A stretch of DNA of 64,000 bases from Leptotrichia sp. oral taxon 498 (GTDB lineage Bacteria; Fusobacteriota; Fusobacteriia; Fusobacteriales; Leptotrichiaceae), in NCBI RefSeq assembly GCF_002240055.1, contig NZ_CP016753.1, positions 62,001-126,000 on the forward strand, in the 5' to 3' direction. A model generated the notes under the pieces. It was not told the origin of the DNA, searched no databases, and was given only the letters and a program-made list of their open reading frames with translations. Shown one piece after another: positions 8,640 to 17,288 of this stretch (position 1 is the stretch's first letter; each line of letters starts with the position of its first letter). The position numbers and the translations under genes are program-made.

Positions 8640-9485
8640 TTATTCACTAATTAATTCCTTTACATAATTTGGAAGTGCAAAAGCTCCTTTATGAAGTTCT
8701 GTATTATAATATTTTGTCTTTATCCCAAAACTGTTCCAGATATCAGCTTTTAAGTCGGTTACTGGATTATATTTTTTTGAAGCGAATCCGAATAGCCAAT
8801 GTCCTGACGGATATGTTGGAATATGCAACTGATAAACTGTCGCAAAGGGAAAAACAGCTTTTAACTGTTTATTTGCTCTTTTGGAAGCAATTGCATCAGC
8901 TTCGTAATAAGGACTCTCATGCTGATTTACAAGTATTCCATCGTCTTTTAACGCATTAAAACAATTCCCGTAAAATTCTCTTGTAAATAAATCTTCTCCA
9001 GGCCCAAAAGGATCTGTGGAATCGACAATTACAATATCATATTCATTATGTTTGGAACGGACAAATTTTAAACCATCTTCATAATAAATATTTACTCTTT
9101 TATCTTCTAATTTACAGGCAGTCGATGGCAAAAACTCCCGACACAGATCAACGACGGCTTTATCAATCTCAACCATATCTATTTTTTCAATGTGGTCATA
9201 TTTTACAAGCTCTCTTACTGTTCCACCGTCCCCAGCGCCGATTACCAATATTTTTTTTGTATTTGGATTAACTGCCATTGGAACATGAGTTATCATTTCG
9301 TGGTAAATAAATTCATCTTTTTCTGTGAGCATCATAAATCCGTCTAATGTTAAAAATCTCCCAAACTCTTTCGATTCAAAAATATCTATTCTTTGAAATT
9401 CGCTTTTAAAACTAACTAGCTGTTTGTCAACTTTTATCGAAAAACGGACATTTTTCGTATGTTCTTCAGTATACCAAAGCTCCAT
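8640..9485 (-). CDS. speE: Spermidine synthase SpeE
   Basis: Transfers an aminopropyl group from decarboxylated S-adenosylmethionine to putrescine. In the 281-residue protein the cofactor loop VIGAGDGG is at about 81-88, and the catalytic region IVDSTDPFGPGEDLF at about 153-167 holds the conserved Asp pair. I chose the ATG at 9485 (MELWYTEEHT), which has AAAGGA upstream and matches the family start. The longer frame from 9587 adds a lysine-only leader that overlaps the muramidase remnant. Its substrates come from SpeD, encoded in the same cluster, and from the SpeA/SpeB route. Confidence 0.95.
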   Translation of the reverse strand: MELWYTEEHTKNVRFSIKVDKQLVSFKSEFQRIDIFESKEFGRFLTLDGFMMLTEKDEFIYHEMITHVPMAVNPNTKKILVIGAGDGGTVRELVKYDHIEKIDMVEIDKAVVDLCREFLPSTACKLEDKRVNIYYEDGLKFVRSKHNEYDIVIVDSTDPFGPGEDLFTREFYGNCFNALKDDGILVNQHESPYYEADAIASKRANKQLKAVFPFATVYQLHIPTYPSGHWLFGFASKKYNPVTDLKADIWNSFGIKTKYYNTELHKGAFALPNYVKELISE

Positions 9486-9538
9486 AGTTTTTCCTTTCTT
9501 TTTTACTTTTTTTCTTGTTTTATTTTTTTTTTCATTTT

Positions 9539-9756
9539 TTAAACATTTTTCAAATAATTTTCTTTTCTTTTTACTCTGTTTAGCCATCCAGCCAAAAAGA
9601 CTTTTTGCTTAGGATTGCTTTTAACAACTGCATTGTAATATTCAATTTGTAATTTATGATATTCTGCTTGTAATTTATGATATTCTGCTAAAAATTTTTC
9701 AGAATTTACCAAATTTAAATATTTGACTGTCTGAAGACCTATTATTCCATCGGCTG
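9539..9756 (-). pseudogene. GH108 muramidase, 3' fragment (peptidoglycan-binding part)
   Basis: This is the C-terminal piece of a lysozyme-like gene cut by the tnpB element at 9757-11156. It opens with DGIIGLQTVKYLN, the peptidoglycan-binding motif that follows the catalytic domain in GH108 proteins, has YHKLQAEYHKLQIEYY, and ends with the FLAGWLNRVKR segment typical of the family C-terminus. When the element is removed, the frame joins the 5' piece at 11157 as Val-Leu-Thr-Ala-Asp-Gly with no shift. An open frame from a TTG at 9832, inside the element, could still express this domain on its own, but I see no convincing start. Confidence 0.85.
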
Positions 9757-9868
9757 GTGAACTACTCCCGCTTTTAGAAGCGGGAGCTTCTTGGGAAGTA
9801 TCTGCTTTTGCTAGCCAAATATTATTTACCAAGCTCTTCGGGCAGTTCCTGACCTGTTTTTTTATTTC
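9757..9868 (-). ncRNA. Predicted omega RNA 3' region of copy 1
   Basis: TnpB nucleases of IS605 elements work with an RNA from the 3' end of tnpB through the right end, guided by the bases just beyond the element. Here the 112 bases after the tnpB stop are nearly the same in both copies, hold the GCGGGAG hairpin and end at 9757. The guide would be the muramidase flank starting CAGCCGATGG (9756 downward), and the adjacent-motif equivalent would be TTTAA. The RNA start inside tnpB cannot be fixed by eye. Confidence 0.45.
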
Positions 9869-10966
9869 CTAATATTTCAACATTTCTTTTCCAACATCTC
9901 TTATATTCAATGCCGCATTGTAATCTCTATCAATTTCAATCCCACAGCACTCACATTTATAACTTCTTTCTGATAATTTCAGTTCCTCTTTAATATTTCC
10001 ACATCTACTACAAGTTTTCGACGATGGAAACCATTTATCTATCTTCAAAAATTGTTTCCCTAAAAACATCAGTTTATACTCAAGCATTCTCAAAAACATT
10101 CCCCATCCATTATCTCCTATACTTTTACCAAAATTTAATGCCTGGCTCATCCCTTTCATATTCAAATCCTCAACAACTACAGCATTATACTCTTTAGATA
10201 ATTTTTTCGATAATTTATGCAAAAAATCTCTTCGGCAATTTTTGATATACTCATGCAATCTTGATATTTTCTCTTTTTGTCTATACCAATTTTTAGAAAA
10301 TTTCACTTTTCTTGACAATGATTTCTGTAATTTCTTCAATTTTTTCTCCAGCATCCTAAAATATCTTGGATAATCAGCCCTTTGGTTTTCAGAACTGACA
10401 AATAATTCAGGCATTGAAAAATCAAGCCCAATTACTTTATCGCTACTTGGTATTTTTTGAATTTCTTTTTCAAATTCCGTCAAAATAGAAACATAGTAAT
10501 TTCCATTACTGTTTGTCAATGTTACCGACTTTATTCTGTAATCCTTTGGTATTTCTCTATGATATTTCAATTTTACTCTTTTCAATTTTGGCAAAACCAA
10601 ATATTTGTTTTCCTCAATTTGTATTGAATTGTTCACACAATTTGTCGTGTAACTTTTAACATTATTCTTTTTAGATTTGAACTTTGGAAACTTCGCTCTC
10701 TTCTGAAAAAAATTCGTAAACGATCGTTTTACATTCAATTGAGCATTTGAAAGTGCTAGACTGTCAACTTCTTTCAAAAATTGGTTTTCACTTTTCAAAC
10801 TGGCAGGTGTAATTATTTTATTTTTTCCAGTCTCTTCATAAATTTTATTAGCAGTGTACAAAATCGTATTGTAAACAAAACGAACACATCCAAAAGTCTT
10901 GTTTATCAACAATTCCTGCTCCTTATTTGGATAAATTCTGTATTTGAATGCTAAATTATATTTCAT
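9869..10966 (-). CDS. tnpB: TnpB RNA-guided nuclease, copy 1
   Basis: A 365-residue TnpB, intact from a strong AGGAGG site. It has the N-terminal helical region (YRIYPNKEQELLINKTFGC), a RuvC-like core with Asp in VIGLDFS, Glu in VVVEDLNMKGM, and the last Asp in IDRDYNAALN. A four-Cys zinc finger is formed by CSRCG and CECCG. All three catalytic residues are present, so it may be active. It differs from the copy at 61612 at a modest number of positions, mostly conservative. Confidence 0.93.
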   Translation of the reverse strand: MKYNLAFKYRIYPNKEQELLINKTFGCVRFVYNTILYTANKIYEETGKNKIITPASLKSENQFLKEVDSLALSNAQLNVKRSFTNFFQKRAKFPKFKSKKNNVKSYTTNCVNNSIQIEENKYLVLPKLKRVKLKYHREIPKDYRIKSVTLTNSNGNYYVSILTEFEKEIQKIPSSDKVIGLDFSMPELFVSSENQRADYPRYFRMLEKKLKKLQKSLSRKVKFSKNWYRQKEKISRLHEYIKNCRRDFLHKLSKKLSKEYNAVVVEDLNMKGMSQALNFGKSIGDNGWGMFLRMLEYKLMFLGKQFLKIDKWFPSSKTCSRCGNIKEELKLSERSYKCECCGIEIDRDYNAALNIRDVGKEMLKY

Positions 10967-11156
10967 AAAATTACACCTCCTTTTGATTTTGAATATTATT
11001 TCTAATTATTTCTTTAGAAATTTTATTATTTATAACGTCTCTTCGATATTTTATACAAAAATTGTATCATGGATGTATCCTTTTTTCAATTTTTTTACAA
11101 AAAAAGCAATTCATCTCCCACTTGTAGAGAGCCTACGACTTCTTGCTATCTTTTTG

Positions 11157-11487
11157 TTAAAACATTTTTTTCATAAACTTTATTTACAGCTTCCTGCGCT
11201 TTTTTTATTCCATATTTTCCAGAGTTTACGACAAAATCAAAGATACTAAGAGCCATTTTATCATTTTTAATTTTGTCAATTTTATAAGCTTTGTAATATT
11301 TCTTTTCATAAATTTTTTGTGCAAGAGCTTTTGTCAAATCTGTCATTTCTCCTTTGTATCCATAACTTCTGGCAGTTTCTTTTGTTATTCCGTATTTTGT
11401 TTCACCGCCTTTGTCATCAGGATGATTGGAATAGTTCCCTTCTATAAATAAAAGATAGTCAAAAAATTTATTAAATCTGTCAATCAT
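11157..11487 (-). pseudogene. GH108 muramidase, 5' fragment (catalytic part)
   Basis: Encodes the catalytic domain of a glycoside hydrolase family 108 N-acetylmuramidase: EGNYSNHPDDKGGETKYGIT near residue 16 holds the acidic catalytic Glu and the GGxTxYGIT signature, followed by LFDFVVNSG-like SIFDFVVNSG. The frame enters the tnpB element and stops three codons in. The rebuilt gene (549 bases with the fragment at 9539) gives 182 residues, normal for the family. AAGGAAGTG precedes the ATG. A product of about 113 residues could still be made without the wall-binding part. Such enzymes are often phage lysins, but no other phage gene is near. Confidence 0.85.
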
Positions 11488-11603
11488 TTGATATCACTTC
11501 CTTTTTTATTTTATTTTTTATTTTTCTCGCTCTTCTTTTCTCCTTCTTCTTTTTTATTTTTGATTTTTTCTTATTTCTGACTTATTACTTTTTATTTTAT
11601 AAA

Positions 11604-13070
11604 CTATTTTTCTACAACTACATTTATTTTGTCAACATGCATATCTTCAGTTCCAGTTAAAAGACAACCTTTCTCTTTTGCATAAGAAATATACCGAATA
11701 ATTTCGTCGGTAATTTTTTCTCCTGGCGCTAAAATTGGTATTCCTGGCGGATAAGCCATCACAAATTCTGCGCTCACTCTTCCAACGCTATCTAAAATTG
11801 GAATCATTTCTTTTTCAGAATAAAAGGCATCTTGAGGAGTCATGACAACTTTTGGATTTATATATTCGTGGTCAAACATTCCTTCTGGACTTTTAGAGTA
11901 AAGTCTTTTAATTTCAGCAAGTGATGAAATTAACCGCTCAATTTCAAGTCCTCTGTCTCCTGCAGTAATTATCGACAGAATATTTCCCAAATCTCCAAGT
12001 TCAATTTGAATTCCATATTCATCTCTCAAAATATCATAAACTTCAATTCCCGCAAGTCCAATATCTTGTGTATAAACGGATAGTTTAGTTGTGTCAAAGT
12101 CAAAAACTGCATCTCCATCAATAAGTTCTCTCCCGTAAGCATAATAACCGCCCAATTTATTAATTTCACTTCGTGCATATTCAGCAAATTTTACAGTTTT
12201 CTCAAATAATTCTCGGCCGTTTATGGCAAGATTTTTTCTTGCCACATCAAGTGATGCCATAAGTAAATACGAAGCACTTGTAGTTTGTGTCAAATTTATT
12301 ATTTTTCGCACATAGTCGGCATTAATTTTCTCTCCGCTCAGCAAAATGGAGCTCTGTGTAAGAGAACCACCTGTTTTGTGCATACTTATCGCTGCCATAT
12401 CAGCTCCTGCTTCCATAGCCGAAATTGGCAAATTTTCATCGAAGGAAAAATGTGCTCCATGCGCTTCGTCGACTAAAACATACATTCCATTTTCGTGTGC
12501 CAGTTTCACAATGGATTTTAGATCCGAGCAAATTCCGTAATAAGTTGGATTATTTACCAAAATTGCCTTTGCGTCAGGATTTTCTTTGATTGCCTTTTTC
12601 ACATCTTTTATCGACATTCCAAGTGAAATTCCCAATTTTTTATTTAGTCCAGGATTTATATAAACTGGAACTGCACCGCAGACAACCATGGCATTTATGG
12701 CACTTCTATGGACATTTCTAGGAATTATAAGCTTATCCCCAGCTCTGCAAGTTGACATAATCATCGCCTGTACTGCTCCTGTCGTTCCGCTTACCATAAA
12801 ATAGGCTTCTTTTGCCCCAAAAGCTTCAGCTGCTATTTCCTGTGCTTCTTTTATGACGGAAGTTGGATGACATAAATTATCCAGCGGTTTCATAGAATTG
12901 ACATCCATTTGCATGGCATGTATCCCAATAAAATCTCTAAATTCTTTGTTTCCACGTCCACCTTTGTGTCCTGGTACATCAAATCTTACCACTCTGTTAT
13001 TTAAGTGTTCTTTTAGTGCGTCAAAAAGTACAGTTTTTTTCTGTCTTTTCAAATCAATATTCTTTTTCAT
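11604..13070 (-). CDS. speA: Arginine decarboxylase, PLP fold type I (SpeA type)
   Basis: A 488-residue member of the Orn/Lys/Arg decarboxylase family. FDVPGHKGGRG (30-40), DEAHGAHFSF (201-210) and SMHKTGGSLTQSS with the PLP lysine K232 are clear. The length and motifs match the Bacillus SpeA group. The family also contains lysine decarboxylases, so the substrate is inferred: an agmatinase gene at 20028, plus speD and speE nearby, make arginine to agmatine the best fit. It lies 45 bases after speD on the same strand, so the two are probably cotranscribed. Confidence 0.85.
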   Translation of the reverse strand: MKKNIDLKRQKKTVLFDALKEHLNNRVVRFDVPGHKGGRGNKEFRDFIGIHAMQMDVNSMKPLDNLCHPTSVIKEAQEIAAEAFGAKEAYFMVSGTTGAVQAMIMSTCRAGDKLIIPRNVHRSAINAMVVCGAVPVYINPGLNKKLGISLGMSIKDVKKAIKENPDAKAILVNNPTYYGICSDLKSIVKLAHENGMYVLVDEAHGAHFSFDENLPISAMEAGADMAAISMHKTGGSLTQSSILLSGEKINADYVRKIINLTQTTSASYLLMASLDVARKNLAINGRELFEKTVKFAEYARSEINKLGGYYAYGRELIDGDAVFDFDTTKLSVYTQDIGLAGIEVYDILRDEYGIQIELGDLGNILSIITAGDRGLEIERLISSLAEIKRLYSKSPEGMFDHEYINPKVVMTPQDAFYSEKEMIPILDSVGRVSAEFVMAYPPGIPILAPGEKITDEIIRYISYAKEKGCLLTGTEDMHVDKINVVVEK

Positions 13071-13115
13071 TTTTTGTTTTCTCCGTATTTTATCTATTCT
13101 TTACTAAAATAATTT

Positions 13116-13955
13116 CTAATAAATATTCATTCCGCTGTAGATTTCTATCATTTCTTTTCTTAAATCATCTATTATTTTCAGTCTTTCTCGTGGTGGAATT
13201 TCATAAACATCACGGTTAAAAAGATAATTTTGGAGCTCAATTTCCTTTATGAGCATCTTTGTGTGAAAAATGTTGGACTGATAGACATTTACATCAATCG
13301 CATCGTAAATTTTTAATTTATCAGGGTCAATGTAATCCTGAATAGAAGTAATGTTGTGGTCGGTGAAAAATTTTTTACCCGAAATATCTCTAGTAAAACC
13401 TCTTATTTTGTAGTCTATTGTAATAATATCGGATTCAAAGCTGTCAATCAAATAATTTAAGGTATTCAGTGGTGAAATCTCTCCGCAAGTTGCTATATCA
13501 ATATCCACTCTGAAAGTAGAAATTGAATTTTCTGGATGATACTCGGGAAAAGTATGTACTGTAATGTGACTTTTATCCAAATGTGCGTGAACCGTATCTG
13601 TATCTTTAATTTTTAAATCTTTATTTTCATCAAAAAAAGGCTTTCCCCGATTACATGATTTATCAATGTTTGCAGAATTAATTCTGGCTTCCGCAATTAA
13701 GATGTTGACAGAAGCTCCCTGCGGCTCATAATCTTGCTTTGAAATATTTAACACTTTAGCTCCTATCATCTGAGCAACATTTATCAAAATTTTTGTGAGC
13801 CTATCAGAATTATACTGCTCGTCAATATAAGCGATATAATCTTTCTGCTCCCTTTCCATTTTGGCATAACAGACATCGTAAATATTAAAGCTAAGTGTCT
13901 TTGTAAGATTGTTAAATCCATATAACTTTATTTTATTTTCCAACTCATTCATCAC
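13116..13955 (-). CDS. speD: S-adenosylmethionine decarboxylase proenzyme SpeD
   Basis: Makes the aminopropyl donor for spermidine. The 279 residues resemble the long E. coli type: HLDKSHITVHTFPEYHPE and IDIATCGEISPLNTLNYLI. Self-cleavage before Ser129 in the Lys-Ser-His motif would give the pyruvoyl cofactor. AAGGGAAGTG lies next to tandem ATG codons; the first is used here. It is the first gene of the minus-strand polyamine set and is divergent from the ABC importer at 14179. Confidence 0.95.
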   Translation of the reverse strand: MMNELENKIKLYGFNNLTKTLSFNIYDVCYAKMEREQKDYIAYIDEQYNSDRLTKILINVAQMIGAKVLNISKQDYEPQGASVNILIAEARINSANIDKSCNRGKPFFDENKDLKIKDTDTVHAHLDKSHITVHTFPEYHPENSISTFRVDIDIATCGEISPLNTLNYLIDSFESDIITIDYKIRGFTRDISGKKFFTDHNITSIQDYIDPDKLKIYDAIDVNVYQSNIFHTKMLIKEIELQNYLFNRDVYEIPPRERLKIIDDLRKEMIEIYSGMNIY

Positions 13956-14090
13956 TTCCCTTCGATTTTTTTATCTATTTTCTAAAAATTAGTTTTTTTT
14001 AAATTTTGTAAAAATTATATCACTTATGGAAAATTTTTACAATTATAATTTTTGTTTTAATTTTAATATTTATAATTTTTAATATGATTT

Positions 14091-14118
14091 TTGTTTAATA
14101 AAAAAAATGTGCTATAAT
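14091..14118 (+). promoter_or_regulatory. Predicted promoter of the peptide importer operon
   Basis: TTGTTT (14091-14096), a 16-base spacer and TATAAT (14113-14118) with a TGC extension. A TTG start codon follows about 60 bases on. The 13956-14178 gap also has to hold the divergent speD promoter, which I could not place with confidence. Confidence 0.65.
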
Positions 14119-14178
14119 TGTACTATAGTAAATATAGTATTTATTGAATTGAATCGAATTGAAAGGAAGTGAAAAATT

Positions 14179-15036
14179 TTGAGCCAAAAAGATATACTTT
14201 TGAAAATAGAAAATTTGACTACGAGTTTTCGGATTGATGAAAAATATTTTCCTGCTGTTGATGATGTGTCGATTGAACTTAGAAAAAATGAAGTTTTGGC
14301 GATTGTTGGGGAGTCTGGGTGTGGGAAAAGTACTCTTGCTACTTCTATCGTGGGACTTCATAATCCAATTAATACTAAATCTAGTGGAAAAATAACTTTC
14401 GAAGGTAAAAATCTTTTAGAAATCCACGAAGAAGAATTTAATAAAATAAGAGGAAAACATATTGGAATGATTTTTCAAGATCCATTATCTGCACTTAATC
14501 CGCTTATGAAAATTGAAAATCAAATTGAAGAAAGTCTTATTTACCACACAAATTTTACAAAAGAAGAAAGAAAAAAGAAAGTTTATGATTTGCTACAAAA
14601 AGTTGGGATAAATAATTACAAAAGAGTTGCAAAACAATTTCCACATGAGCTTAGCGGAGGTATGCGACAAAGAGTTATGATTGCAATTGCGCTTTCCTGC
14701 AAACCACAGATTGTCATAGCCGATGAGCCAACTACAGCGCTGGATGTAACAATTCAGGCACAGATATTAGATTTATTAAAATCTCTTCAAAATGAAATGA
14801 ATGCTGGAATTATACTGATTACACACGATTTGGGAGTTGTTGCGCAGATGGCTGACAGAGTTGCCGTCATGTATGCGGGAGAAATTGTAGAAATTGCTGA
14901 TGTTACCGAATTATTTAAAAATCCGAAACACCCTTACACAAGGTCGCTTCTTAACTCCATTCCACAACTGGACTTAGAAAATGAAAAACTTCATGTGATT
15001 TATGGAAATGTACCGTCGCTAAAAAAAAATAAATAG
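14179..15036 (+). CDS. Oligopeptide/dipeptide ABC transporter ATPase, OppD/DppD type
   Basis: First gene of a five-gene importer. ATP-binding motifs are clear: Walker A GESGCGKST (44-52), signature LSGGMRQR and Walker B IVIADEPTTALD. Translation starts at a TTG after AAAGGAAGTG. The annotated frame ends after VPSLKKNK, but the oligopeptide-family tail (GCRFADRIPW, then a pair of Cys) continues in another frame to 15169. A single extra A in the A9 run at 15021-15029 explains this. The ATPase core is complete; the missing tail usually holds the C-terminal regulatory or iron-sulfur-like segment. Substrate class is inferred from the family. Confidence 0.85.
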   Translation: MSQKDILLKIENLTTSFRIDEKYFPAVDDVSIELRKNEVLAIVGESGCGKSTLATSIVGLHNPINTKSSGKITFEGKNLLEIHEEEFNKIRGKHIGMIFQDPLSALNPLMKIENQIEESLIYHTNFTKEERKKKVYDLLQKVGINNYKRVAKQFPHELSGGMRQRVMIAIALSCKPQIVIADEPTTALDVTIQAQILDLLKSLQNEMNAGIILITHDLGVVAQMADRVAVMYAGEIVEIADVTELFKNPKHPYTRSLLNSIPQLDLENEKLHVIYGNVPSLKKNK

Positions 15037-15169
15037 AAAAGGCTGCCGATTTGCTGATAGAATTCCGTGGGTTGATAAAAGTGAACATGAAGAAAATCCA
15101 AAATTGCATGAAATTTCTAAAAATCATTTTGTTAGATGTACTTGCTATAAAAATTTTGAATTAAAATAA
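15021..15169 (+). other. Out-of-frame C-terminal tail of the OppD-type ATPase
   Basis: Starting at the A9 tract, the +/-1 frame reads INRKGCRFADR, then a charged stretch and HFVRCTCYKNFELK before TAA at 15167-15169. GCRFADRCP-like text is the standard tail of this ATPase family (oligo_HPY). One A fewer in the tract would fuse it to the main frame and give a protein of about 329 residues. Ribosomal or polymerase slippage could do this without mutation. Beyond it, 15170-15352 is A/T-rich with no gene that I can see. Confidence 0.75.
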
Positions 15170-15352
15170 ATTGAATAAGTTAAAGAAAATTAAATTGAAA
15201 TAAAGTATAGTGAAACTGATTTAAAACAAAACTCAAAACTATGACCATTTTATACAAACCCTAAGTTTATATAATTTTTAATACTTCAATTTTGGATAGG
15301 TTTGAGTATAAATTGAAATAAAATCAAGTAAAAGAAATTAAGGAGAAAAAAT

Positions 15353-16279
15353 ATGAGTTTTCTTGAAGTAAAAAATTTAAAAGTTCATTATCCAATCCGC
15401 AGCGGATTTTTTAATAAAATTGTCGACCACATCTATGCTGTTGACGGGGTGTCGCTTACAATTGAACAAGGAAAAACTTATGGACTTGTCGGGGAATCTG
15501 GCTCGGGAAAATCCACAATTGGAAAAGCGATAATTGGACTTGAAAAAATTAAAAGTGGAAAAATTATTTACAAAGGCAAAGAGATTGACAGAAAATTTAG
15601 AAATAGAAAAAATGAGTACAATAAAAATGTTCAAATGATATTTCAGGACTCTCTATCAAGCCTCAATCCAAAAAAAAGGATAATTGACATAATAAGTGAA
15701 CCACTAAAAAATTTTGAAAATTTGACTGAAACGGAAAATAAGAAAAAAATTTTAGAATTGCTTGAAATTGTAGGACTTTCTGAAGATGCACTCTACAAGT
15801 ACCCACATGAATTTTCAGGAGGACAGCGTCAAAGAATCGGAATTGCAAGAGCGGTTGCAACAAAGCCACAGCTTATCATCGCTGATGAACCTGTTTCTGC
15901 ACTGGATTTATCGGTTCAAGCGCAAGTACTAAATTATATGAAAGATATTCAAAAACAGTATAATTTAAGCTATTTATTCATCTCGCACGACCTTGGGGTT
16001 GTAAAACATATGTGCGACTACATCTACATCTTAAATAGCGGAAGATTTGTTGAAACTGGGACAAAAGCTGATATTTATGATTTTCCAAAACATCCATATA
16101 CAAAAAGATTGATTGCTGCAATTCCAGAAATTCATCCTGAAAAACGGATGGAAAATGCGATAAAAAGAAAAAAAATTGAAGAGGAATATCAAAAAAATAA
16201 AAAAAATTTTTACGACGAAAATGGAAAAGTTTTTGATTTAAAAAATTTAACCGATACACATTTTGTCGCTTTAAAATAA
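15353..16279 (+). CDS. Oligopeptide/dipeptide ABC transporter ATPase, OppF/DppF type
   Basis: Second ATPase of the importer, 308 residues. It has Walker [10 protein letters not shown], the signature [14 protein letters not shown], Walker [13 protein letters not shown] and the switch His in FISHDLGV. The C-terminal tail starting at [17 protein letters not shown] is the family tail and is intact here, unlike in the partner ATPase. AAGGAG precedes the ATG. It pairs with the OppD-like subunit, and both bind the permeases encoded just downstream. Confidence 0.92.
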   Translation: MSFLEVKNLKVHYPIRSGFFNKIVDHIYAVDGVSLTIEQGKTYGLVGESGSGKSTIGKAIIGLEKIKSGKIIYKGKEIDRKFRNRKNEYNKNVQMIFQDSLSSLNPKKRIIDIISEPLKNFENLTETENKKKILELLEIVGLSEDALYKYPHEFSGGQRQRIGIARAVATKPQLIIADEPVSALDLSVQAQVLNYMKDIQKQYNLSYLFISHDLGVVKHMCDYIYILNSGRFVETGTKADIYDFPKHPYTKRLIAAIPEIHPEKRMENAIKRKKIEEEYQKNKKNFYDENGKVFDLKNLTDTHFVALK

Positions 16280-16309
16280 AGATTTAACAAGACAAGAAGG
16301 GAAAAAAAT

Positions 16310-17272
16310 ATGTGGAAAACGATTTTAAGACGGTTTATAATTATGATACCGCAATTATTTATACTTAGCATAATTGTCTTTATTTTGGCAAAACTTATGC
16401 CAGGAGACCCATTTACAGGACTTATCACTCCGCAAACTGATCCATCCGCACTGGAAGCTCTGCGAAGAAAAGCTGGACTTCTTGACCCTTGGCACATTCA
16501 GTATATAAGATGGATTAAAAATGCTTTTTCTGGAAATCTGGGAATGAGCTACACTTATAATGTTCCCGTTAAGACTTTGATTGGGGAAAGGGCTGTAAAT
16601 ACTTTTATTTTGTCACTTGTAAGCTTGATTTTGACATATTGCATTGCAATTCCATTAGGAATGCTATCTGGACGATACCAGAACTCATTTTTGGACAAAT
16701 TTGTAACTTTTTATAACTATGTGAGTTATGCAATACCGACATTTGTCTTGTCGCTTATAATGATTTGGTTCTTTGGCTACAAATTGGGATGGTTTCCTAC
16801 GACAGGTTCCGTTACCGCTGGACTTGAAACTGGAAAGATGGGACATTTTTGGGACAGAATTTATCACATCATACTTCCAGCCATAACTTACGCACTGCTT
16901 GGAACAACTTGGATTATTCAGTATTTGAGAAATGAAGTCATTGAGGCAAAGTCGCTTGATTATGTGAAAACAGCGAAAAGTAAAGGAGTTCCTGAAAATA
17001 AAATTTATTCACGACATATCTTTAGAAACTCAATTTTACCGATTGCGGCGTTTTTTGGTTATGCAATAACAGGATTACTTGGGGGTTCGATTTTTATTGA
17101 GAAAATATTTAGTTATCCCGGAATGGGCGGACTTTTTATAAATTCTATCGTAACTAGGGATTACAGCGTAGTAACTGCTCTTATTCTACTTTTTGGATTT
17201 TTAACACTTTTTGGAAGTTTGCTTTCTGACATAATTTTGAGCATTGTCGACCCTAGAATTAGAATTAAATAA
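16310..17272 (+). CDS. ABC peptide transporter permease, OppB/DppB type
   Basis: A 320-residue inner-membrane permease with six predicted membrane segments. It opens with RRFIIMIPQLFILSIIVF and a PGDPF loop and carries the EAxxLDYVxTAxxKG coupling loop (here EAKSLDYVKTAKSKGV) that contacts the ATPases. It ends in ILSIVDPRIRIK, the normal terminus for this subunit. It lies 30 bases after the second ATPase and just before its permease partner. Confidence 0.93.
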   Translation: MWKTILRRFIIMIPQLFILSIIVFILAKLMPGDPFTGLITPQTDPSALEALRRKAGLLDPWHIQYIRWIKNAFSGNLGMSYTYNVPVKTLIGERAVNTFILSLVSLILTYCIAIPLGMLSGRYQNSFLDKFVTFYNYVSYAIPTFVLSLIMIWFFGYKLGWFPTTGSVTAGLETGKMGHFWDRIYHIILPAITYALLGTTWIIQYLRNEVIEAKSLDYVKTAKSKGVPENKIYSRHIFRNSILPIAAFFGYAITGLLGGSIFIEKIFSYPGMGGLFINSIVTRDYSVVTALILLFGFLTLFGSLLSDIILSIVDPRIRIK

Positions 17273-17288
17273 AGGTGGTGAAAAAAAT

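Larger units (their letters stand above)
9757..11156 (-). mobile_element. tnpB-only IS605-type element, copy 1
   Basis: A 1400-base element with the same ends as the copy at 61423-62820. It begins (minus strand) CAAAAAGATAGC right after a TTTAA target and ends in GTAGTTCAC after the strong hairpin CTCCCGC-TTCTAAAA-GCGGGAG. There are no inverted terminal repeats and no target duplication, as expected for IS200/IS605 elements. It carries one gene, tnpB, and no Y1 transposase, so movement would need TnpA supplied in trans. The insertion splits a GH108 muramidase gene inside the spe cluster. Confidence 0.9.

Noticed and set aside
9486-9587. Lysine-rich N-terminal extension of SpeE
   Set aside because: The extension overlaps the muramidase remnant, is unlike the family, and a better start with AAAGGA exists at 9485.
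9539-9832. 97-residue open frame as one gene
   Set aside because: Its first third is the right end of the tnpB element and the rest is the muramidase 3' fragment; the TTG start has no ribosome-binding site.
11157-11487. Prophage lysis module
   Set aside because: Only a single lysozyme-type gene is present, with no holin, tail or integrase gene nearby.
12285-12540. Two small frames antisense to speA
   Set aside because: They mirror conserved decarboxylase codons and lack ribosome-binding sites.
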